Assembly (NCBI GenBank): GCA_947650365.1
Contig: OX393549.1
Span: forward strand, 34,876,910 to 34,940,909
Source: Chamaelirium japonicum
Lineage: Eukaryota > Streptophyta > Magnoliopsida > Liliales > Melanthiaceae
Length of the DNA: 64,000 nt
Reading direction: 5' to 3'
Shown here: positions 52,501-62,422 of the stretch, piece by piece
Position numbering within the stretch: the stretch's first letter is position 1
Layout of the letters: every line of letters begins with the position of its first letter
Made by a program: the position numbers and the translations under genes
The notes under the pieces: generated by a model
Database searches by the model: none
Seen by the model: the letters and a program-made list of their open reading frames with translations, nothing else
Told to the model about the DNA's origin: nothing

Positions 52501-53704
52501 CCAGATGGATGTGAAGAACGCCTTTCTTCACGGCGATCTTTCTGAGGAGGTCTACATGCGTCCCCCTCCTGGTCTTTTGACTCCTCCCCAGCATTTCTGT
52601 CGTCTCCATCGGGCCATTTATGGCCTCAAGCAGGCTCCTCGGGCATGGTTTGAGCGTTTTCGGTCCTCGGTTCTTGCCGTCGGCTTTACAGAGAGTATGA
52701 ATGACTATGCTATGTTCACTCACACATCTGCTCATGGCCGTGCCATATTACTTCTATATGTTGATGATATGATCATCACCGGTGATGATACTGCTACTAT
52801 CAACTCTCTGAAAAGGCACCTCCAGCAGCAGTTCGAGATGAAAGATCTTGGTCCACTTCGCTATTTCCTCGGTCTTGAGGTGGCTTCATCCCCCCGCGGG
52901 TTATTGGTCTCTCAGCAGAAGTTTGCTTCCGAGTTACTCAGCCGGGCTGCCCTTTCTGATTTACGTACAGTGGATACCCCAATGGAGCTCAATGTGAAGC
53001 TCCGTCCTGGTGATGGCGAGCCGCTTTTAGATCCCACGCGTTATCGTCAGCTCGTTGGTGCTCTTGTCTATCTGACAATCACTCGTCCGGATATTGCTCA
53101 TGCCGTTCGAGTACTTAGCCAGTTTGTTAACGCTCCTCACTCCACTCATTATGCCGCTCTGATGAGGATTCTTCGCTATCTTCGAGGCACCATGACTCGC
53201 TCTTTGCTGTTTTCGTCCTCGTCTTCCTTGGAGCTTCGCGCCTTTTCTGATGCCGACTGGGCCGGCGATCCCACTGATCGACGATCCACCACTGGCTTCT
53301 GTATTTTCCTCGGTGACTCGCTCATCTCTTGGAAAAGCAAGAAGCAAGAGATCGTTTCACTATCTAGTACCGAGGCTGAGTATCGTGCTATGGCACGCAC
53401 CTCGTGTGAAGTGGTTTGGCTTCGTCGTCTACTCGAGGATATGGGTGTTCAGCTATCCTTTTCGACTCCCCTCCATTGTGACAACCGGAGTGCTATTCAA
53501 ATTGCTAGCAATCCGGTATTTCACGAGCGCACCAAGCACATTGAGTTGGATTGTCACTATGTTCGACATCGCTACAAGGACGGGACGCTCTCACTTCCAC
53601 ATGTGTCCTCTACAGAGCAACTTGCCGATTTCTTTACGAAAACGCACACTGTTCAGCGTTTTCGGTATCTTCTTCACAAACTCATGGTGTATGATCCACC
53701 TTGA
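49508..53704 (+). CDS. Copia Gag-Pol polyprotein, intact (1398 aa)
   Basis: The start ATG at 49508 lies in a good plant context (ACTATGGCC) and is followed by one open frame to TGA at 53702-53704. Approximate residues: Gag with FRLWASTLRMHLSAHKLWKY near 30; zinc knuckle CVYCKKEGHIKDTC at 265; aspartic protease WILDSGASHH at 333; integrase zinc region LWHRRLGHPS with CVSC at 466-500; integrase catalytic D (HSDIWGP) 526, D (FRSDGAREY) 590, E (NGVAERKHRH) 627; reverse transcriptase MDVKNAFLHGDL at 1000 and YVDDM at 1084; RNase H SDADWAGDP at 1247 and STEAEY at 1287. The order protease-integrase-RT defines Ty1/copia. All catalytic residues that I checked are present, so the enzyme set could work. 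The 900-bp leader (48573-49507) is long and has no other frame of note. The exact copia lineage was not assigned. Confidence 0.97.
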   Translation: MATSLKPDKLPKMDVVLTGTSNFRLWASTLRMHLSAHKLWKYVDGTKPAPTISDNSSTASTALDSVESEEWDDVDAIIRSYIGASISHELRVEALQFPTSQGMWCYLLKQFVQTGGARAFQLRCELKGVTQGSCTVREFYARISAIWRELEALEPVYPPDAVSIRRRHRDEQYVFEFLMELRAEFEPIRGQLLHRDPLPSLNEALSELLAEETRLATLVVHRVPTSDSGVLATPTSFTPRATVGDSRSTGDHRPTGERRSTGKLWCVYCKKEGHIKDTCYKRLRKLGQMPQTTASTTSTSDLSQLVAQVQQLQHALTLQQGPSTTGTASAAWILDSGASHHLTSDASTITAPGRVPPELQLRTADGSPLPVSCQGTITTSSDPSGRLSLPGVLLAPSLSINLISISRLADLGYLTTFSSSSCLVQDPRTGKTIGTGRRVGGLYHLRHLHVPLTTSIADTTCAVSDLWHRRLGHPSAARLRTIFQSGALGDISFTPPSPCVSCSLTKHPAQPFPVHVSMSSSVFDLVHSDIWGPAPVASLSGLSYYVSFIDDFSRFTWVFLLRRRSDVCQAYRDFTSMVHTQFSKHIKIFRSDGAREYLSSEFRDILFSQGTLPQQSCPYTPAQNGVAERKHRHILETARSLLFSTSVPRHFWAEAVLTSVHLINRIPSSAHSGQSPFQILYSVVPHYRVLRTFGCTCFVLLPPGERTKLTPRSARCLFLGYSSEHKGWRCYDPSARRIRISRDVTFFEDTPFYSGVSMDQDLSFLQFSEPLPLLGSPSSGISVPSPSTDSPVPQDTSVVPPPTLELPRPPVTLTYTRRPHVPVAPSPPPASPAALPSMPVSSSPDDGPSAPTFSQRYPERDRHPPDRYGFSHTASYSSHFQDFLAAIHSLQEPQSYREAVQVPHWQQAMSEELQALQKTGTWELVPLPPGKEPVSCRWVYRIKTRSDGSVERYKARLVARGFTQEYGIDYEETFAHVAKMTSVRTLLAVASARHWPLFQMDVKNAFLHGDLSEEVYMRPPPGLLTPPQHFCRLHRAIYGLKQAPRAWFERFRSSVLAVGFTESMNDYAMFTHTSAHGRAILLLYVDDMIITGDDTATINSLKRHLQQQFEMKDLGPLRYFLGLEVASSPRGLLVSQQKFASELLSRAALSDLRTVDTPMELNVKLRPGDGEPLLDPTRYRQLVGALVYLTITRPDIAHAVRVLSQFVNAPHSTHYAALMRILRYLRGTMTRSLLFSSSSSLELRAFSDADWAGDPTDRRSTTGFCIFLGDSLISWKSKKQEIVSLSSTEAEYRAMARTSCEVVWLRRLLEDMGVQLSFSTPLHCDNRSAIQIASNPVFHERTKHIELDCHYVRHRYKDGTLSLPHVSSTEQLADFFTKTHTVQRFRYLLHKLMVYDPP

Positions 53705-53708
53705 GTTT

Positions 53709-53717
53709 GAGGGGGGG
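53709..53717 (+). promoter_or_regulatory. Polypurine tract of the copia element
   Basis: GAGGGGGGG directly precedes the 3' LTR, five bases after the stop codon. Confidence 0.88.
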
Positions 53718-53896
53718 TGTTAGAGTATGTAAATCCTTTATTAGTCTCTTTAGTCTGTTTTGGGTATGCTTACCCTTTGGTGACTATATCCTTTTGTACA
53801 GATATATATAGGGCCATTGCCCTAATGAGTATATCAAGGTTTTACTCCCAAAATCCATTTTTCCTCTTTTCCTCTTTGGATCTTATAAATCTATTA
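53718..53896 (+). repeat. 3' LTR of the copia element
   Basis: 179 bp, no difference from the 5' LTR seen by eye; followed by the target duplication AGTTG. Confidence 0.96.
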
Positions 53897-54521
53897 AGTT
53901 GCATAGGAAAGAATAAACATGTTGATTCTAGATTGAAGCGTGAAGAACCTAAGTGTGGAGTCTGTGGACAATAATATGTGGATTAGGATTGCTGAAATTC
54001 ATATTGGAGAACTGGGATTTTAAATTGAAATTCCTATGATGTTAGCATTGCGACAACCAAGCAGCAACACGTGTTGCAAAAAATATTTTGCTCCATGAGA
54101 AACAACAAATTCAACAAAATAGATTGCCACTGAGAGCCTGACAAGGTAATCAAGAATCCATATGTTAACCCCAAAATTTAACCAGAAAGTTCCATGTTAA
54201 AGGAGTGGAAGTAGTAAACATTATGTTATTGACGTCATAAAAAAATCAGCCGTAATCAAAATAACTTTACAAAAGATGAGCTGTCATTGTGAAGTTATGC
54301 CTTGATTTAATTAGGATGGTTTTAGTGATGTTCTTGATATTCTCTATCGATAAAGTTAGTAGATTGTTATATTGTTCCAAGTGTAACTTAATCAGGGGTC
54401 ATTGCGTTTCATGTCTATATCTGACATTATAAACCAGGAGGTCCATCATCTTCAATATATAGTATCAAGAACTACAAGGCGATAAAACGAATTCTGATAG
54501 AAATGTAGAAAAAAAAAGTAC

Positions 54522-54597
54522 CACTTCCAATATCCACTATTAAAGGAAGAGTTGGATCAGAAAAAATAGTAACCCAATCAAGCTCAAAGGGAAAGGC
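54522..54597 (-). CDS. PGK-TrmB fusion gene, junction exon (linker and SAM motif I)
   Basis: A 76-nt exon between a TTCTTGCAG acceptor and a GTACTT donor encodes AFPFELDWVTIFSDPTLPLI then VDIGSG (last Gly split). The first residues continue directly from the PGK-like exon (LPGVAALDR), and the last ones start methyltransferase motif I. This exon therefore joins the two domains. It lies 0.6 kb from the 3' LTR of the copia element. Confidence 0.9.
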
Positions 54598-55753
54598 CTG
54601 CAAGAAGAGAACAAAGAGCTAAGAAAGGAACAAAACTTCAACTAGCAAAATTAGTAACTATTTACATAGAAATATGAGAGATTCAGATTGAAGGTCTTTG
54701 TTAATGATTTAGTTGATAAGCAATCAAAAGGGTTAAGTACTTACCAAATGAATCTAGAGAGGAACCATCAGTTGCATAAATTAGTACCAAAGTGTACATT
54801 ATGCTCTATGTCATTATGAGGATCAAATGGTACAGAATTCATCAAAAATATAGTGTTCACCATGTGTTAAGATATATACAATAACAATCTATGATTATAT
54901 CTGCAACTTAGCTGATAGAGATCAAGGACAGAAGGTGGTGGGACACCGGTACCACACCACCGACTACATGCGTTTATAGCCGAAGGAGGATGACCCAACC
55001 ATTGTAGATCTGGCTTACAGACGGGTGATGGACTAGCCCATCACAGAGATGGGCTCGTGGGCTTTCACTTATCTTTATTTTGCTGCAGTTATTATCTTAA
55101 ATTCAGGTTAATTTAAATTTGGTATTTTAGTATAAGATTTTTTTTTGACCTTTGGAAGGATTGTAATCAATGTTTTAAAAAACGGAAGGTGGAAAGCAGA
55201 CGGTCAAGGGATTTCAAGGTGGAATAAATAAGGGAAGTGACAATCCAATATTTGAAAATATCTCAAGTTTCCTGCACCATGACAAGATTCTCTAAAATAT
55301 CACTAAATCAACTAAATAATGAAAACAGACAACATACTAAGGCAGGAGAATCTCTTTCAAAGCCTATACTAGGAAAGAAAGTAGCCTTGGACTATTTCAG
55401 TGAAAGATCCTCTAAGAAGCTTAGGAACTATGAAACAGGACTTGATTGCAGAGGCAATCAATTCCTTAACATTCATCTCACTGACACATCAGGTGGATTG
55501 CTCTTGTAGACTATCATATTTAAGGTCGATTAGCCGATGTAAGGTATGTCGTGAAACTATGGGATGACTCCAGATATGCAGTGTTTTGCTCCAATCACTT
55601 TTTCTCTCTCAACGATAAAATTGCCAATACATGCTAATTGATGAAGTTTGGAGGCAACGGCCAGTGACATTTGATTCATAATTACACTTAAAAAGTCTTG
55701 TATTCAGTCAGAACAACATGAGGTTAGGAAAAGTACAAGAAACTTATCACATT
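54598..55753. other. PGK-TrmB intron, no firm feature
   Basis: A GTAAGT donor-like site with an open codon run (minus strand, about 54752-54806) was considered as an exon but is not needed for phase. Otherwise AT-rich sequence. Confidence 0.4.
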
Positions 55754-55754
55754 G

Positions 55755-55796
<42 letters not shown>

Positions 55797-55947
55797 GAGA
55801 GAGAAATGATAAAATGCGGCGTGCGATGCGTGTGGTGTCGCACCGCAGCCATCTGATGCGCTGCTGCGTGCATTGCAAGCACCGCAGCGATGCATTAGAC
55901 GGCTGCGGTGCGACGCCGCACGCATCGCACGCCGCAGCCTAACACGC

Positions 55948-55998
<51 letters not shown>
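55754..55998. repeat. Palindromic element P4 flanked by (AT)n and (GA)n, copy 1
   Basis: The order is (AT)n 55754-55779, (GA)n 55780-55803, a GC-rich palindrome (AATGCGGCGTGCGATGCG near the left end, CGCATCGCACGCCGCAG near the right), then (AT)n 55951-55998. The reverse complement gives (AT)n-core-(TC)n-(AT)n, the same layout as the copy at 63.6-63.98 kb. Confidence 0.88.
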
Positions 55999-56000
<2 letters not shown>

Positions 56001-56073
56001 AAATTTGAATATATTCTTCAAACAATTATTAAAATCTGAAAGTACAATCATATAATTGAGTCTAGTTACATAC

Positions 56074-56322
56074 TCTATCTAAAGCTGCAACACCTGGCAG
56101 CTTTCTACCTTCAAGAAATTCCCACACAACTGATGCATTTTCAAACATTTTATCTGAAAGAAAACTTGATGTCCCTGCAACAGCCTTGCAGGCTGCATTC
56201 CCAACAATAGTTATATCACAACCATTTTTGCTTATTCTTTCAAGCATCAAAACCAATTCAGTTGCTCCATGGGTACTTTGTGCAAATGAACCAAATTTCA
56301 CAGGACCAATCCATAAGACTTT
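56074..56322 (-). CDS. PGK-TrmB fusion gene, phosphoglycerate-kinase-like exon
   Basis: After a TATTATTACAG acceptor, 83 codons read KVLWIGPVKFGSFAQSTHGA, TELVLMLERISKNGCDITIV, GNAACKAVAGTSSFLSDKMF and ENASVVWEFLEGRKLPGVAA then LDR, closed by GTATGT. Spacing and the closing LEGRKLPGVAAL match the end of phosphoglycerate kinase, but the nucleotide-binding motifs are gone: W-N-G-P is W-I-G-P, G-G-G-D is G-N-A-A-C, and S-T-G-G-G-A is N-A-S-V-V-W. The domain is thus expected to be catalytically dead. Upstream PGK exons are not found to 64000. Confidence 0.9.
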
Positions 56323-56621
56323 CTGTAATAATACAAAAAGATATTTGTGAAACTAACTTCCAGAAAAAAGATTTATTAGTATAATATAAATTGCAGAATA
56401 TAATCAACTGGTACTCCAAATGGAAATAATGATGCAAGATTTTTTTTCAATAACAGGTAATACAAATATTAGGAAAAAGAGTTGTCTATGAAAGCAATAA
56501 ATGAAAGCAATAAATGATTTTAGATATGAAGCAACTTAGTACAGAACATCCCATTTGCTTCAACAGAAACCAACAAATATTTAACCAATGCCTACTAGTG
56601 TGCAACTTTTATGGCAGGTGC

Positions 56622-57388
56622 TGATGCAAGACGATGCAGGTGGACAGGAAATCAGTAGTTCAATTATACTAGCGGTGTTTCGCTATAAATTAAAAGTTTC
56701 ACGCAGGAAATTTTGTTCAAGCCATCAGCAGGGAATAATGGGTTTTTAAAGAAAACTATTAGCATCGGGCAGTCCGATCTTGGTTCCAAGAATTAAAATA
56801 AACAATGTTTAAATTAAGCGACAAAAGTCTGTACTGCAATATCAAGAACTAATGAACTTAACAGGCAGGTGGGGACGCACAACCTCACGAAGGTGGACAG
56901 CAATCGGCACAGATAAGATACTGGAGATCCGATTAATAGAATTACGGGAATACCCTACTGGGAGGAGACATACCTACTAAGGATCATGCTTGGCCTCAGG
57001 AACCCGAATCGAACAGGAACTCCGAAAATGGTGATCAAATATTCGGGGAGCTGTCAGCATCCTCCATTGAACCCGTGATCAGCGTCCGGGTCAGCCGTCA
57101 AAGCCCTCAATCGAACCCGTGATCAGCATCCGGGTAAGCCGAGGATGATGGAATCGGGGTCACAGGTTCGGGTTGGGTTCGGGTTGGTTGAGAGGCTGAG
57201 GGAGGAGTCGAGGTGGTGCGGGTCGGGTAGAGGAGCGGAGGCATGGGTGGCGAGGGCTGTAGGGGTGGCACGGGCTGCGGGGAAGGAGGGAAGGGCAGGA
57301 GGTTGGTGGGGATGGGTCGGGCTGCTGGGAAGGGGGGTGGAGAGGAGAGGAGGGAGCGGCGCAGGGGCGGCTGGGGTCGGGCTGCAGA

Positions 57389-57424
<36 letters not shown>

Positions 57425-58050
57425 GGTCGGGAGGGGTGGAGCTAGGGTCGGGACTGGGGCGCAGGGAGAGGGGGCAGATCGGGTTAGGTCAGGCCTGGGG
57501 GCGGGCTACCGGGCCGGGGAGAGAGGTGGTGGGGAAAGGGGCGGGGGCCAGACTGGGGCGCGGGGAGAGGGGCGGATCGGGTTGGGTTCGGCCTAGGGGC
57601 GGGCTACCGGGCAAGGGAGAGGGGACCGGGGTGCGGGGGTGGCTGGCGGGCAGGCGACTGCAGGCGGGGAAAGGAAAAGGAGGTAAGACAAACTAGGGTT
57701 TCACACCTCTAGTTCTGACCTAGGGTTTCACACACCTAGGGTTTGAGCTTGGTTTTCACACACCTCACCCTGGCTTCTCTCAACACTCATGTAGAGAAAA
57801 ATAAAATTTTATTTTTCATTCAGTGCCTATAAAGGAACAAGGGGGGCCTTTATATAGGCTTACAATGACTAACCCAAATAGCCGACAGGTGAGGTGGGAC
57901 TAAACTCAAAGCAAGAAATAAAAAAAAAGACAAAATAAACGCAAATAACAGGGTCGGCTCTGCCTAGCCGATCACAACCACAAGCTCAAATGGCGCCTCC
58001 TGTGCTGGTACAAGCGCCACGGGTTCCGCTCAATGTAGATGTCCACATCA
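56622..58050 (-). repeat. 3' LTR of the pol-deleted gypsy element
   Basis: 1429 bp. It contains a run of 33 G (57391-57423) within G-rich, (GGGC)-type sequence, and repeated TAGGGTTTCACACACCT at about 57690-57770. A TATA box (TATATAAAGG, minus strand) lies at 57847-57856. Confidence 0.92.
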
Positions 58051-59170
58051 TTCTCCCGAGGTGAGAGAACTTGACTTTGTCGAGTAAGGCTTGGTACGAC
58101 TCTCGTACAACTCCAGCAGGTCTGGTTCCATCTGCTGGGGTCCCTGACGCTCAATCCAGGCATCCTTAGAAGGGGGCCTTCCTTTCCAGCAAACCAGGTA
58201 TCGTCGGATTCCACCGTCTCTACTAGAGACAATCTCGTCATCCAGAATCTTATCAATGGTTTTTGCTGTATTATTATTATTTGGGAGAATTTCTGAGAGT
58301 GGAGGTAGGGAGGGGCTCTCAGGGGCAGGGTCCAGGGTAGGCTATCTATCAACAGATTTCTAAGGTTAAAATATGGACCCGTATAAGCCACTAGATCTTC
58401 AATATTGAAGGTGGGACTGATGCCAGAACCCATAGGCAATTCAATAATATAAGCATTAGCCATTTTAATTCTTAAAACCCGAAAAGAAATTACACTGCTT
58501 GCATGCAGCTTCTCAACAGCTCCCGAAGGAAACCGTTCCGGACGAATCCGGACCATCACGTAATCTCCCACATTGAAGGTTTGAAGTCGTTTCTGCACAT
58601 CGGCTTGTAATTTATAGCCAACATTGCTTTGTTCAATTTGGCTACTGATTTTCTTATGTAATTCATGCATATGAGATGCAAATGTAGATGCAGACTCTGA
58701 GGCTTTATGATAATCAGTCATGGGAATGAGGTCTATAGGTTGACGAGGTTTGAAACCATGCACGACTTCATGCGGACTCATGCCAGTGGTCCTATTGACA
58801 GATGTATTACATGCAGACTTGGCTATGTACAGTTTAAGATCCCAACTCCCAACATGTTCACCTACTAGAGTTCGCAGGAGATTTTCCAGACTCAGATTGA
58901 CAACTTTGGTCTGACTAGTGGTTTGAGGATGGAACGCGGTGAAAAATTGAAGCTTGATTCTCAATTTGTGCCACATGGTCTTCCCAAAAAAACTGGTGAC
59001 TTTGACATCCCTGTCGGACACAACGGGCTTAGGCAACACCGTCAAAGAATATCTTGGCGACTCGAGACGCATCAGATGTTTTGGAGCAAGGTAGGAAATG
59101 AGGTATCTCGGGAAACCAGTCTACAATGATTAAGGCCAAATCATGCTTTTTGAGAGCCTTCCTGTCTAGG
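57972..59170 (-). pseudogene. Integrase remnant (core and C-terminal) of the gypsy element
   Basis: On the minus strand the text begins KKHDLALIIVDWFPEIPHFL, the start of the integrase core, then VVSDRDVKVTSFFGKTMW (second catalytic Asp), FHPQTTSQTKVVNLSLENLL (Glu position replaced, since the usual form is DGQTEVVN), SACNTSVNRTTGMSPHEVVH and a C-terminal NAYIIELPMGSGISPTFNIE. The frame is open from 59072 to 57972, running into the LTR. Confidence 0.88.
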
Positions 59171-59187
59171 GTTGATTTTTACTCGAT

Positions 59188-60772
59188 CTAACTACTCTTA
59201 GGTTGGGAGGGAATCAGTTTGACTTTCTTACCCTCATACTCAAATAGACACATGTTCGACTGGCCATAAATGAGGACATCATTGTCAAATAGCCAAGGTC
59301 GTCCCAGAAGGATCTGACCCACGTCCATGGTCAGGACATCACACCAGATTTTGTCTTGGTAGATGTTGAACTTTATGGGCACTAGACATCTTTGCTTGAC
59401 CTCCATAGCAGTGGAGTTGATCCAGGACACTTGGTAGGGATGCGAATAGGGAATGACTTTGAGTCTTGCTTTAGAGATCACGGTTGATGACACAGCATTG
59501 ATGCAACTGCCGCTGTCAACGATGACCTTGCAGTCCTTATCCCCAATCTTAGTGAAAGTGTGGAAAATAGCGGTACGTCTCCAGTCATCTGGACCCTTGG
59601 GTTGAGATAGGGTGCACCTGATGACTGACATAGTAGGAGAAGGTATATGTCTAAGGCAACTCAGAACTGCCTCATCATCATCATCATCAAAGTCTCCATC
59701 TCCTTCAGCTTGATAGATGAATTCTGCCTCTCCTGGTTCTACCGCTTTAATGGGGGTGCCATCAACAATGTTGATTTTGATAGGGCTTGGGCAGTTGGCA
59801 GCCACGTGGCCGTAGCCTTGGCATTTATAGTACTTGATGAGAAGGCTGACTTTGGAGAAGTCCCTCTCGGAGCCTTTGCCTCGGGTGTCTTTATCATTGC
59901 CTCGACCCGGGGTATTAGCTCTTGGTTGGAATTGGTTAGGGTAGGGCTGACTTGGGTAGTTGCTCGAGGAGGGCCGAGGGATATTGCTTTGGGAATCTGG
60001 GCCCCGATGGGAATGGTTGGACCTAATGCTATCGAGATCTTGAACTAAGGCGTAGGCTCTCTCTAGCTCTGTAACATCTCGTGCAAGGAGTTCATTCCTC
60101 AGGTCTTCTCTCAGACCTGACCGAAAATGGGATAGGACCTGGACAAGGGTTTCAGTCCCCAGGACATTGCAGCGAGTCAAAAATTCGTCGAACTTGGCGA
60201 CGTAGTCCTTGGCGGACTTATTGCCTTGGGTGAACTGGTGCCATTGATCCAATAGACGGGCTTGATATGACGGGGGCACGTAGTTTTCCTTCAGTTCATT
60301 CTTCATTGCGGCCCAAGTGTCGATGGGATCTTGGGTTCGAGCAACTCTTGGAGCTTTGACATTGGTCCAGTACTGGCTGGCAGGTCCACTAAGCTTCATG
60401 GCAGCGAATCGCACTTTTCGCGGTTCGGTTAAAGGGTACCTTGCAAAGTATCTGTCCATGGACTGGAGCCAGCCCAAAAAGAATTGGGGATCATGCCTGC
60501 CATCAAAAGAGGGCACCTCTAACCGGGTCTTGATTGTTCTGCCAAGGTGGTTGGAAATCTTGAGGGTCCAGGGGCGGTGGAGCTTGAGGTGGAGCTTGGT
60601 TCAGACGGTCAAAACAGGCGTTGGTGTCACGCTGACAAGCGGTGAGGTTCTGGTTCATAGTTGCTACTCCTTGGGCTAACTCGGCAAGTGCTCTAGTCAA
60701 GGACTCGGGATCCATATTGTCCGACTCGCTAGACTCTCCTAACAGATAGGACCTACCTCTATGGGTTGGCAT
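59188..60772 (-). pseudogene. gag-protease of the pol-deleted gypsy element
   Basis: From an ATG at 60772 the N-terminus reads MPTHRGRSYLLGESSESDNM, then a frameshift near 60.52 kb leads to a 440-codon open frame with the gag core (DPQFFLGWLQSMDRYFARYP, VRFAAMKLSGPASQYWTNVK), a zinc knuckle YYKCQGYGHVAANC in which the first Cys is Tyr, and an intact protease motif VIVDSGSCINAV. It ends LIPSQPKSS, where a deletion removes the rest of pol. Confidence 0.9.
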
Positions 60773-60895
60773 GCAAAGACAAACTCACAACATGATGCTT
60801 GCTGATTTTTTTTTTTTATACCTTCTTGCAAAAGAACTAATCAGATGAATGCAAGATGCGGGACCAGGTGCTGAATGCGAATGATCTAGCTACGA

Positions 60896-60911
60896 CCATG
60901 CTCTGATACCA
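60896..60911 (-). promoter_or_regulatory. Primer-binding site of the gypsy element
   Basis: The minus strand reads TGGTATCAGAGCATGG, a 16-base match to the initiator tRNA-Met complement, three bases inside the LTR. Confidence 0.93.
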
Positions 60912-60914
60912 AAA

Positions 60915-62422
60915 TGATGCAAGACGATACAGGTGGACAGGAAATCAGTAGTTCAATTATACTAGCGGTGTTTCGCTATAAATTAAAAGTTTCAGGCAGG
61001 AAAGTTTGTTCAAGCCTTCAGCAGGGAATAATAGGTTTTAAAGAAAACTACTAGCATCGGGCAGTCCGATCTTGGTTCCAAGAATTAAAATAAACAATGC
61101 TTAAATTAAGCGACAAGAGTCTGTCCTGCAATATCAAGAACTAATGAACTTAGCAGGCAAGTGGGGACGCACAACCTCACGATGGTGGACAGCAATCAGC
61201 ACAGATAAGATACTGGAGATCCGATTAATAGAATTACCGGGAATACCCTACTGGGAGGAGACGTACCTACTGAGGATCATGCTTGGCCTCAGGAACCCGA
61301 ATCAAATAGGAACTCCGAAAATGGTGATCAAATATCCGGGGAGCCGTCAGCATCCTCAATTGAACCCGTGATCAGCGTCCAGGTCAGCCGTCAGCGCCCT
61401 CAATCGAACTCGTGATCAGCGTCCGGATCAGTCGAGGATGATGGAATTGGGGTCACAGGTTCGGAACGGAGTGGGATCGGGTTGGGTTGGGGTTGGTTGA
61501 GAGGCTGAGGGAGGAGTCGAGGTGGTGCGAGTCGGGTAGAGGAGCGGAGGCAAGGGTGGCGAGGGTTGTAGGGATGGCACGGGCTACGGGGAAGGAGGGA
61601 AGGGCGGGAGGCTGGTGGGGATAGGTCGGGCTGCTGGGAAGGGGGGTGGAGAGGAGAGGAGGGAGCGGCACGGGGGCGGCTGGGGTCGGGCTGCAGAGGG
61701 GGGGGGGGGGGGGGGGGGAGGTCGGGAGGGGTGGAGCTGGGGTCGGGCTGCCGGAAAGAGAGGGGGGGGGGGGGGGGGTCGGGACTGGGGCGTGGGGAGA
61801 GGGGGCAGATCGGGTTGGGTCGGGCTTGGGGGCGGGCTACCGGGCCGGGGAGAGAGGTGGTCGGGGCTGTAGCGCGGGGAGAGGGGCGGGGGCTAGACTG
61901 GGGCGCGGGGAGAGGGGCGGATCGGGTTGGGTTCGTCCTAGGGGCGGGCTACCAAGCAAGGGAGAGGGGACCAGGGCGCGGGGTGGCCGGCGGGCAAGCG
62001 ACAGCGGCTCGGGCGGAGGGGGAGGCGACTACAGGCAGGGAAAGGAAAGGGAGGTCAGACAGACTAGGGTTTCACACCTCTAGTTCTGACCTAGGGTTTC
62101 ACACACCTAGGGTTTGGGCTTGGGTTTCACACACCTCACCCTGGCTTCTCTCAACACTCATGTAGAGGAAAACAAAATTTTATTATTCATTCAGTGCCTA
62201 AAAAGGAACGAGGGGGGCCTTTATATAGGCTTACAATGACTAACCCAAATAGCCGACAGGCGAGGTGGGACTAAACTCAAAGCAGGAAATAAAAAAAAAA
62301 GACAAAATAAACGCAAATAACAGGGTCGGCTCTACCTAGCCGATCACAACCACAAGCTCAAATGGCGCCTCCTGTGCTGGTATAAGTGCCACGGGCTCGG
62401 CTCGATGTAGATGTCCGCATCA
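60915..62422 (-). repeat. 5' LTR of the pol-deleted gypsy element
   Basis: 1508 bp. G runs at 61698-61718 and about 61765-61778 replace the single long run of the other LTR. TATA box TATATAAAGG on the minus strand at 62218-62227. Confidence 0.92.

Larger units (their letters stand above)
48382..53896 (+). mobile_element. Structurally intact Ty1/copia retrotransposon, TSD AGTTG
   Basis: The 5515-bp element has two 179-bp LTRs that are identical by eye, a perfect AGTTG target duplication (48377-48381 and 53897-53901), a perfect 12-base tRNA-iMet primer site abutting the 5' LTR, a purine tract abutting the 3' LTR, and one uninterrupted polyprotein frame. The LTRs begin TGTTAG and end CTATTA, so the termini are TG...TA rather than TG...CA. 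It inserted very recently into an intron of the PGK-TrmB gene, antisense to that gene. Confidence 0.97.
56622..62422 (-). mobile_element. Ty3/gypsy element lacking RT/RNase H, long LTRs
   Basis: The LTRs (1429 and 1508 bp) are bounded by TGATGC and GCATCA. Flanks are GGTGC (56617-56621) and GGTGT (62423-62427), agreeing at 4 of 5. Minus-strand order: 5' LTR 60915-62422, primer site 60896-60911, gag and protease to 59188, then directly the catalytic and C-terminal part of integrase to 57972 (overlapping the LTR edge), purine tract 58051-58061, 3' LTR 56622-58050. Reverse transcriptase, RNase H and the integrase zinc region are absent. About 14 differences in the first 290 bp separate the LTRs. 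It lies in a PGK-TrmB intron, sense to the gene. Confidence 0.93.

Noticed and set aside
54752-54806. Possible extra exon (minus strand) ending at a GTAAGT donor
   Set aside because: The PGK-like exon and the junction exon already agree in phase and sequence; no family match was seen for the extra peptide.
57145-57696. Gly/Arg-rich frames in the LTRs at 57.1-57.7 and 61.6-62.2 kb
   Set aside because: They come from G-rich LTR sequence, appear in all three frames, and are not conserved between the two LTRs because G-run lengths differ.
60896-60911. tRNA-Met-like sequence (also at 13970 and 48561)
   Set aside because: These are retrotransposon primer sites of 12-16 bases, not tRNA genes.
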